DNA of 34,909 nt, taken from positions 1-34,909 of IMG/VR virus record IMGVR_UViG_3300042260_000321; one strand, 5' to 3'. The position numbers and the translations under genes were made by a program. The stretch comes from a virus. Positions 30,841 to 34,909 of this stretch are shown piece by piece. How positions within the stretch are numbered: position 1 is the stretch's first letter; every line of letters begins with the position of its first letter. The notes below the pieces were generated by a model. The model had not been told where the DNA came from and searched no databases. It saw only the letters and a list, made by a program, of their open reading frames with translations.

Positions 30841-30890
30841 TTGACAGCCCGTGTAAAGCGGGCTTACAATCAAACCATGCCCTAACGGGT
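30841..30890 (+). promoter_or_regulatory. Rightward early promoter B and leader hairpin
   Basis: Consensus -35 TTGACA (30841-30846), 18-nt spacer, -10 TACAAT (30865-30870; 5 of 6 matches). The spacer carries an inverted repeat AGCCCG/CGGGCT (30846-30851, 30859-30864). After 6 nt comes ATGCCCTAA, and GCCC-TAAC-GGGT (30879-30890) can form a small stem-loop before the ribosome site AAAAAGGA of the LPD29-type gene. It is the strongest looking promoter in the window. Confidence 0.82.
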
Positions 30891-30910
30891 CTTTTAAAAA
30901 GGAAATTGTG

Positions 30911-31492
30911 ATGACTACATACCTCTCTTGCGCTGACACTGCAAAACTCGTTCGCGCTGCCCTCAAAGAAACATTCCCTGGCGTCAAGTTCAGCGTCAAG
31001 TCCAGCGTTTACGCTGGCGGCGCCAGCATCAACGTGGCGTACACCGACGGCCCATCGGCTGGCCAAGTGGAAGCGGTGGCCAAGGCTTTCCAGGGCGCTT
31101 ACTTTGACGGCATGACCGATTACAAGGGCAGCAACTACAACACGCTGGATGGCCAGGCTGTTCGCTTTGGTGCTGACTTCATTTTTGTCAACCGCAAGTT
31201 CACCGCCCCGACCTTGACCGGCATTGTTGTCCAGGTCTGCAATTACTACGGCTTCGACAACGAAATCCTGATCGACGATGGCAACTCATTTGGCGCGTAC
31301 ATCAAGGCAGTTGGCGCCAACGCTGACAGTGAGGCCCGCGGTTTCACCGCCTACGACATTGACCGGATCATCCGCGATGCTTGCAGCAAGTACAGCAACG
31401 ATGACGGCGCCGAAAGCGCCACCCTGGCCCGTGTCGCCTTTGCTGGTGATGACGGTTACGGATACAACAGCGTCGGCCGCTTGGCCGCATAA
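30911..31492 (+). CDS. LPD29-type domain protein
   Basis: 193-aa early protein. The N-terminal part matches the Large Polyvalent Protein-associated Domain 29 pattern: ADTAKLVRAALKETFPGVKF (8-27), then SVKSSVYAGGASINVAYTDG. LPD29 normally occurs inside very large multi-domain proteins of phages and conjugative elements; here it is almost the whole protein. The remainder has a Tyr/Asp-rich region (FDGMTDYKGSNYN) and a C-terminal helix with YDIDRIIRDACSKY. No catalytic motif is visible. A GTG lies just before the ATG at 30911, but AAGGA spacing favours the ATG. Confidence 0.78.
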   Translation: MTTYLSCADTAKLVRAALKETFPGVKFSVKSSVYAGGASINVAYTDGPSAGQVEAVAKAFQGAYFDGMTDYKGSNYNTLDGQAVRFGADFIFVNRKFTAPTLTGIVVQVCNYYGFDNEILIDDGNSFGAYIKAVGANADSEARGFTAYDIDRIIRDACSKYSNDDGAESATLARVAFAGDDGYGYNSVGRLAA

Positions 31493-31502
31493 GGGGAAAG
31501 CC

Positions 31503-31601
31503 ATGAACCGCGAACCAACCGATTGGGAAATTGTGGGCATGGCGCTGATCGCAGCGCCGGTCTTGTACGTTTTGCTGTGGCTTGCCATGGCTCTGTTTTG
31601 A
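31503..31601 (+). CDS. Small single-TM protein (32 aa)
   Basis: 32-aa frame: a polar start (MNREPTDWEI) and one hydrophobic helix (about 11-32, GMALIAAPVLYVLLWLAMAL). A ribosome site (AAGGGGA) precedes the ATG, and the gene fills the gap between two early genes, so it is likely real. It would be a tiny inner-membrane protein of unknown role. A longer in-frame reading from 31278 overlaps the LPD29-type gene and is not favoured. Confidence 0.62.
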   Translation: MNREPTDWEIVGMALIAAPVLYVLLWLAMALF

Positions 31602-31611
31602 AAGGCAACAA

Positions 31612-31788
31612 ATGACAATCATCAAAGTGCATCGCAACGGCCGCGTGTTCTACGCAACCACCATCAGCGGTGTTTACATCGAACGCGCCAGCGAACAGGA
31701 ATTGCGTGAAGCGGTCGCCGTTCGTGAAAATTTTAGAAATATTTTTGCGAAACCTGTTGACATTGAAAGTAAAGCCCGCTTACAATGA
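31612..31788 (+). CDS. Hypothetical early protein (58 aa)
   Basis: 58-aa protein with a small beta start (IIKVHRNGRVFYATTISGVY, 3-22) and an alpha tail (SEQELREAVAVREN). The start at 31612 has GAAAGG 6 nt upstream; an in-frame ATG at 31582 lies in the preceding gene and is disfavoured. The last codons encode promoter C (-35 and -10 boxes at 31757-31786), so the 3' end serves two purposes. No family recognised. Confidence 0.68.
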   Translation: MTIIKVHRNGRVFYATTISGVYIERASEQELREAVAVRENFRNIFAKPVDIESKARLQ

Positions 31789-31806
31789 AACCATGCCGGA
31801 AACGGT
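31757..31806 (+). promoter_or_regulatory. Rightward early promoter C and leader hairpin
   Basis: -35 TTGACA (31757-31762), 18-nt spacer, -10 TACAAT (31781-31786), identical boxes and spacing to promoter B. The core GTAAAGCCCGCTTACAAT (31769-31786) differs from B at two positions. ATG follows after 6 nt, and GCCG-GAAA-CGGT (31795-31806) forms a stem with a GNRA-type loop, at the same place as the GCCC-TAAC-GGGT stem of B. The boxes lie within the end of the 58-aa gene. Confidence 0.8.
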
Positions 31807-31831
31807 CTATTACGAAAGGAAATTGAAATGA
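31793..31831 (+). CDS. Possible 12-codon leader ORF
   Basis: Starting at the ATG 6 nt after the -10 of promoter C, a 12-codon frame reads MPETVYYERKLK and stops in TGA overlapping the next gene's ATG (ATGA). If transcription starts here the message is leaderless and the leader is coupled to the 71-aa gene. At promoters A and B the same position gives only ATG-CCC-stop. It may be chance: the AAAGGAA ribosome site of the next gene lies inside it. Confidence 0.3.
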   Translation: MPETVYYERKLK

Positions 31832-32043
31832 CTTATGTGCCTACCTTTTACACGGCCACTTTTACAAATGGGCGCTGTGTTAAATCAAAAATGATTCCTA
31901 GCGCTAACTGGCAAACCCAACAACGCGGAACCAATGACCAGGAATATCAAATCTACCTGGCTTGCGCTGACAACGGCAAAGGCGGCGACATTACTCGCAA
32001 CGGCGCCCCTTTTTTGACTTACGACCAATGGTTGGCAGCATGA
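31828..32043 (+). CDS. Hypothetical early protein (71 aa)
   Basis: 71-aa protein: a beta-type start (YVPTFYTATFTNGRCVKSKM, 3-22) and a polar end containing NDQEYQIYLACADNGKGGDI. No known family. It is well expressed by appearance: promoter C and a good ribosome site (AAAGGAA, 6 nt spacing) precede it. The stop overlaps the next start as ATGA. Confidence 0.72.
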   Translation: MTYVPTFYTATFTNGRCVKSKMIPSANWQTQQRGTNDQEYQIYLACADNGKGGDITRNGAPFLTYDQWLAA

Positions 32044-32252
32044 ACGCGGTCACCATCACCAATCCCAACCAAATTGCAACGTTTGTCAACGCCGACCTGG
32101 GCATCGCTGCCCTGGTGACAAAAATCAGCACGGGTTATGCCGTGACCCTGTGGGACACTGACGCGGAATTGCCAGTTGGCAGCATCCGCACTTACGGCAG
32201 CGCGATGTTGACGCCAGCCATCAATTACGCGCAACAACTGGCCAATGTCTAA
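32040..32252 (+). CDS. Hypothetical early protein (70 aa)
   Basis: 70-aa protein with ITNPNQIATFVNADLGIAAL (5-24), then ISTGYAVTLWDTDAELPVGS and a helical end (MLTPAINYAQQL). It resembles short beta-beta-alpha early proteins found beside recombination genes in other phages. No function is known. The start at 32040 is set by the ATGA junction; an in-frame ATG at 32028 is less likely. Confidence 0.7.
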   Translation: MNAVTITNPNQIATFVNADLGIAALVTKISTGYAVTLWDTDAELPVGSIRTYGSAMLTPAINYAQQLANV

Positions 32253-32355
32253 CTGGCCATTTCCACCACCAGGGGGGCCAATCCCCTGGACGCGCCAACA
32301 ACAGCGCGATTTTCAACAACAACAGCGGGACAAATTGCCACCCGCACCATTTTGA
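32245..32355 (+). CDS. Small Pro/Gln-rich ORF (36 aa)
   Basis: 36-aa frame overlapping the previous stop by 8 nt (ATGTCTAA). Composition is extreme: Pro-rich ends (NWPFPPPGGPIPW, LPPAPF) around a Gln/Arg-rich middle (RQQQRDFQQQQRD). It fills the space between two genes and is coupled to the previous one, so translation is plausible. No family or function visible. Confidence 0.45.
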   Translation: MSNWPFPPPGGPIPWTRQQQRDFQQQQRDKLPPAPF

Positions 32356-32364
32356 AAGATAACC

Positions 32365-32523
32365 ATGAAAGTAAAACGCACCAATCCAGTTAACAAATCA
32401 ACACGCCAAGCGCGTTTGCTTAACCCCGATTTCAAATATGTGCCAGCGTCAAAAACGGACATCGTTAAACGATTCCGCGACCTTGGCTGGATTCCCCCGT
32501 CTGAATTAAAAACCCAATCGTAA
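32365..32523 (+). CDS. Small conserved basic phage protein (52 aa)
   Basis: 52-aa basic protein: MKVKRTNPVNKSTRQARLLN, then FKYVPASKTDIVKRFRDLGW, ending IPPSELKTQS. The pattern F.Y.PA..TDI...FR..GW.PPSE recurs in small early proteins of many phages, usually near recombination genes, so it seems to be a real conserved gene. It probably binds nucleic acid, from charge. The ribosome site is weak (GAAAG). Function unknown. Confidence 0.78.
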   Translation: MKVKRTNPVNKSTRQARLLNPDFKYVPASKTDIVKRFRDLGWIPPSELKTQS

Positions 32524-32540
32524 ACACTGAAAGGTAAATC

Positions 32541-33161
32541 ATGAAAGTTTATAAAGCAATCAACGCCGTCCAGGCTGAATTGTCCACGGTAGGCATCACC
32601 AAAGACCGTCGCAATATGCAAGGCAGCGGTTACAACTTCCGCGGCATTGATGATGTTTACAACACCATTTCGCCTTTGCTGGCCAAACATGGTTTGTGCA
32701 TTTTGCCCCGCGTGCTGGCGCGTGAATGTATTGAACGCGTCAGCCAAAAGGGCGGCGCGTTGTTTTACATCACCGTTGAAGTCGAATTCGATTTTGTATC
32801 TGCTGAAGATGGCTCCAAACACACCGTGAAAACGTTTGGTGAAGCAATGGACAGCGGCGACAAAGCCACCAACAAAGCAATGTCAGCCGCTTATAAATAC
32901 GCCGCATTCCAGGCGTTCAGCATTCCAACAGAAGCGGACAACGATGCTGACGCGCACACGCATTCTGTTGCTGCTGTGCCTGACATTACCGACCACTTGG
33001 CTGCAATTGACGCAAGCGCCAGCAGCGACGAATTGGCGGCCGTTTACAAAACAGCGTTTGAGGCTTGCCAGGGCAACCAGGCATTGCAAGCCAAAGTAAT
33101 GGCAGCCAAAAAAGTTCGCGTGGCCCGTGCCAAAAAAGATTTATCAACCAAAGGAAACTGA
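32541..33161 (+). CDS. erf: ERF-family single-strand annealing protein
   Basis: 206-aa recombinase of the ERF family (P22 Erf, 204 aa), which anneals complementary single strands and helps circularise or repair phage DNA. Landmarks: YNFRGIDDVYN (31-41), then SPLLAKHGLCILP (44-56), and GEAMDSGDKATNKAMSAAYK (101-120), the best conserved family segment. The C-terminal third is variable and helical. It forms a pair with the YqaJ-type exonuclease next to it, equivalent to lambda Red. Confidence 0.92.
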   Translation: MKVYKAINAVQAELSTVGITKDRRNMQGSGYNFRGIDDVYNTISPLLAKHGLCILPRVLARECIERVSQKGGALFYITVEVEFDFVSAEDGSKHTVKTFGEAMDSGDKATNKAMSAAYKYAAFQAFSIPTEADNDADAHTHSVAAVPDITDHLAAIDASASSDELAAVYKTAFEACQGNQALQAKVMAAKKVRVARAKKDLSTKGN

Positions 33162-33162
33162 A

Positions 33163-33789
33163 ATGACCGACGAAATCGAACAACGTACCGACGAATGGTT
33201 TGCCGCCCGCCTGGGCAAGGTCACCGCATCCAAAGTGGCCGACGTGATGGCCCGCACAAAATCGGGTTACAGCGCCAGCCGCGAAAACTACATGGCCCAA
33301 CTGGTGGTCGAACAAATCACCGGCACGCGCCAGGAATCGTTCAGCAACAGCGCGATGCAATGGGGAACCGACCAGGAACCCTTTGCCCGCGGCGCGTATG
33401 AAGCGGCCACCGGCAACATGGTGGACGAAACCGGCTTTATGAACCACCCGACCATCGCCATGGCTGGCGCGTCACCCGACGGCCTGATTGGCGACGATGG
33501 CTGCGTGGAAATCAAGTGCCCCAACACGGCCACCATGATTGAAACGCTTTTGACCGGCACTGTGCCGCAAAAGTATTTCACGCAAATGCAAATGCAAATG
33601 GCCTGTGCTGGCCGTGCCTGGTGCGACTACGTGGTGTTTGATCCACGTATGCCCGCCAAGGCGCAATTGTTCATCAAGCGCGTTCTGCGTGATGACGTTT
33701 TCATCGCTGACATGGAAGCGGAAATTGTCAAGTTCCTGGCCGAAACCGCGGTCAAGGTCGATCAACTGAAAAAACTTATTGGGGAATAA
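33163..33789 (+). CDS. YqaJ-type recombination exonuclease
   Basis: 208-aa nuclease of the lambda-exonuclease fold. Landmarks: WFAARLGKVTAS (12-23), WGTDQEP (67-73, Glu72), SPDGLIG (104-110, Asp106), VEIKCP (115-120, Glu116 and Lys118), then QMQMQM (141-146). It should degrade the 5' strand of duplex ends and supply the 3' tails used by the ERF protein. The start at 33163 has AAAGGAAACTGAA upstream; a longer frame from 33127 lies inside the ERF gene. Confidence 0.92.
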   Translation: MTDEIEQRTDEWFAARLGKVTASKVADVMARTKSGYSASRENYMAQLVVEQITGTRQESFSNSAMQWGTDQEPFARGAYEAATGNMVDETGFMNHPTIAMAGASPDGLIGDDGCVEIKCPNTATMIETLLTGTVPQKYFTQMQMQMACAGRAWCDYVVFDPRMPAKAQLFIKRVLRDDVFIADMEAEIVKFLAETAVKVDQLKKLIGE

Positions 33790-33792
33790 ATC

Positions 33793-34071
33793 GTGGCCAA
33801 ACTTATCAACGAAATCACCGTCATTACCGGCACATACACCAACGCGCAAGGGCAGCAAAAAAACCGTTACCAGCGCATCGGTTCGATCATCGAAACAAAG
33901 AACGGGCCAATGCTCAAAATTGACGTAATACCCCTCAAAGATGGCGGCTGGGATGGCTGGGCATACATCAATGAACCACGCGAACGCGACGAACAGCAGC
34001 AAGGCCAACGTCGCCAGGCGCCCCAGGGCAGCGGGTTCGACGATATGAACGACGATCTGCCAAACTTTTAA
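33793..34071 (+). CDS. SSB-like single-stranded DNA-binding protein (GTG start)
   Basis: 92-aa protein with a beta-rich first part (ITVITGTYTNAQGQQKNRYQ, 8-27; IGSIIETKNGPMLKID) that suits an OB-like fold. A Gln/Arg-rich linker leads to an acidic tail (FDDMNDDLPNF, 82-92) like the SSB tip that recruits partners. It lacks the full bacterial SSB length. Start is GTG at 33793 with GGGGA 7 nt upstream; no other start would keep the domain. It follows ERF and exonuclease, as expected of an SSB partner. Confidence 0.75.
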   Translation: MAKLINEITVITGTYTNAQGQQKNRYQRIGSIIETKNGPMLKIDVIPLKDGGWDGWAYINEPRERDEQQQGQRRQAPQGSGFDDMNDDLPNF

Positions 34072-34080
34072 GGGGGCATC

Positions 34081-34230
34081 ATGGGTTACATCATTGGATT
34101 TTTGTGTTTCATCGCCTGGTTAACCCACGTCTTTACCTGCTTTGCGGATGGGATGTGGGGGTTTTTATTGGCTGGCGCGATCTTTTTCCCGCTTGGCATT
34201 CTCCACGGGTTTTACCTGTGGTTTGCGTAA
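34081..34230 (+). CDS. Small two-helix membrane protein (49 aa)
   Basis: 49-aa hydrophobic protein: helix one at about 2-20 (GYIIGFLCFIAWLTHVFTCF), and helix two at about 25-48 (MWGFLLAGAIFFPLGILHGF). The pattern W..HV..CF....WGFLLAGAIFFP.G..HG...WF recurs in small membrane proteins of many phages, so it is a conserved gene. Function unknown; possibilities are membrane tethering or superinfection control. Ribosome site AGGGGG precedes it. Confidence 0.78.
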   Translation: MGYIIGFLCFIAWLTHVFTCFADGMWGFLLAGAIFFPLGILHGFYLWFA

Positions 34231-34239
34231 GGGGGAATC

Positions 34240-34752
34240 ATGCAGTTGGATTTTTTTGGTGATGCTGAACAATACTTAGCGCAACTGAAAACCAACTGGC
34301 GGGCCACCATTGAGGGCGACGGGGGCCACTGCCCCTGTTGCAACAAATGGGGCAAGATTTCACCCTTCACCATTACCGAAACACACGCGCTGGCGCTGCT
34401 ATGGATGTCCAGGGCGCCGTGTGATGGTGACGGTTGGGTGGATGTCCCGCCAATTGCACCGGCCTGGATGCTGCGCGGCAAAAACTACACCACGATGGCC
34501 AAATGGGGGCTGATCGAACACGGCGGCAACGATGACAAATCAAAGCGGTCGGACGGGTTCTGGCGCGTGACGGCCAAGGGGCTGCACTTCCTTTGCGGAA
34601 CCACTACCGTGCCACGCAAGGCTTTCATCTACAACAACCAGGTGCAAGGCTGGTCTGACGAATGCGTGTCGTTCAGGGATTGCTTTGGCCGTCATTTTGA
34701 TTATGCTGACGTGATGGCCGACAACTTCAATCTGAACGGGATCAAACTATGA
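34240..34752 (+). CDS. Hypothetical protein with Cys-rich N-terminal motif (170 aa)
   Basis: 170-aa protein. A Cys-rich motif near the start (CPCC, 31-34, preceded by His30) may bind zinc. The middle reads like a winged helix (RGKNYTTMAKWGLIEHGGND, then GFWRVTAKGLHFLCG), and the end (FRDCFGRHFDYADVMADNF) is a recurring closing segment in related phage proteins. It is possibly a DNA-binding regulator. I do not know a family name. Ribosome site GGGGGA. Confidence 0.75.
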   Translation: MQLDFFGDAEQYLAQLKTNWRATIEGDGGHCPCCNKWGKISPFTITETHALALLWMSRAPCDGDGWVDVPPIAPAWMLRGKNYTTMAKWGLIEHGGNDDKSKRSDGFWRVTAKGLHFLCGTTTVPRKAFIYNNQVQGWSDECVSFRDCFGRHFDYADVMADNFNLNGIKL

Positions 34753-34909
34753 ACACAACGGAAAAGCCAGAATGGGTTTGCCCGTTTTGCTACGCCACCA
34801 AATGCGAAACGCCTGGCGAATGCAAAAGCCTGGCGATCCGCAACCATGTGCTGGATGAAGTCGCCAAGGAATTCGACAAAATGAAAAGCCTGGGCGACAC
34901 CGCCGCGTC
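34749..34909 (+). CDS. Cys-rich protein, 3' end outside window
   Basis: First 53 codons of a gene cut by the right edge. Four cysteines (Cys11, Cys14, Cys19, Cys25 in CPFCYATKCETPGEC) suggest a zinc site, followed by a helix (RNHVLDEVAKEFDKMKSL). It begins within the previous stop (ATGA). Nothing more can be said without the remainder. Confidence 0.65.
   Translation, partial: MNTTEKPEWVCPFCYATKCETPGECKSLAIRNHVLDEVAKEFDKMKSLGDTAA

Noticed and set aside
31278-31601. 107-aa plus-strand frame
   Set aside because: Most of it overlaps the LPD29-type gene; only the last 32 codons, with their own ribosome site at 31503, are likely coding.

Overview
The window is a contiguous piece of a tailed bacteriophage genome with a P22-like (podovirus-type) virion gene set. 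The evidence is a large terminase, a P22-type portal, a scaffold, a P22-fold coat protein, gp4-like and gp10-like tail proteins, a gp7-like ejection protein and a tailspike with a self-cleaving chaperone. Dense gene packing, mostly ATGA or TGATG stop/start overlaps, moderate-to-high GC and good Shine-Dalgarno sites fit a phage of a Gram-negative host, plausibly a freshwater betaproteobacterium; the host is an inference. No integrase, CI repressor, polymerase or tRNA gene is visible, and both ends cut through genes, so lifestyle cannot be decided here.

Layout. Two arms diverge from a control region at about 30417-30555. Reading leftward (minus strand): a 52-aa Cro-like HTH protein, a lambda O/P-style replication pair (DUF1376 initiator, P-like helicase loader), small zinc-ribbon proteins, VRR-NUC nuclease, NinB, NrdR-like zinc ribbon and HNH protein. 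A strong terminator at 26491-26519 ends this early arm. The late block follows, still leftward: ferritin-like protein, zeta-toxin-like P-loop kinase, GroES-like co-chaperonin, small genes, terminase small and large, portal, scaffold, coat, head-fibre-like protein, a terminator, several fibre/virion genes, tailspike, gp4, gp10, cupin protein, ejection proteins (one with a lysozyme-like N-terminus), and a lysis cassette (coiled-coil membrane protein, 3-TM holin, M15 peptidase cut by the window edge).

Reading rightward from the control region (plus strand): small early proteins, a stand-alone LPD29-type protein, then an ERF single-strand annealing protein, a YqaJ-type exonuclease and an SSB-like protein, which form a Red-like recombination module, then small membrane and zinc-binding proteins.

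The most interesting material is non-coding. Inside the initiator gene is a 114-bp block of six tandem 7-mers followed by phased 11-mers, a likely replication origin placed as in lambda O. The rightward arm carries a promoter-leader cassette repeated three times (TTGACA/TACAAT with a GTAAAGC..GCTTAC core and a small hairpin), with a related copy reading leftward into the Cro-like gene. In all four copies an ATG lies exactly 6 nt after the -10 box, so transcripts may begin with AUG; the Cro-like gene would then be leaderless like lambda cI from PRM. Between the Cro-like and initiator genes there are mutually exclusive hairpins that look like an attenuator. Several genes shorter than 60 codons are also described.
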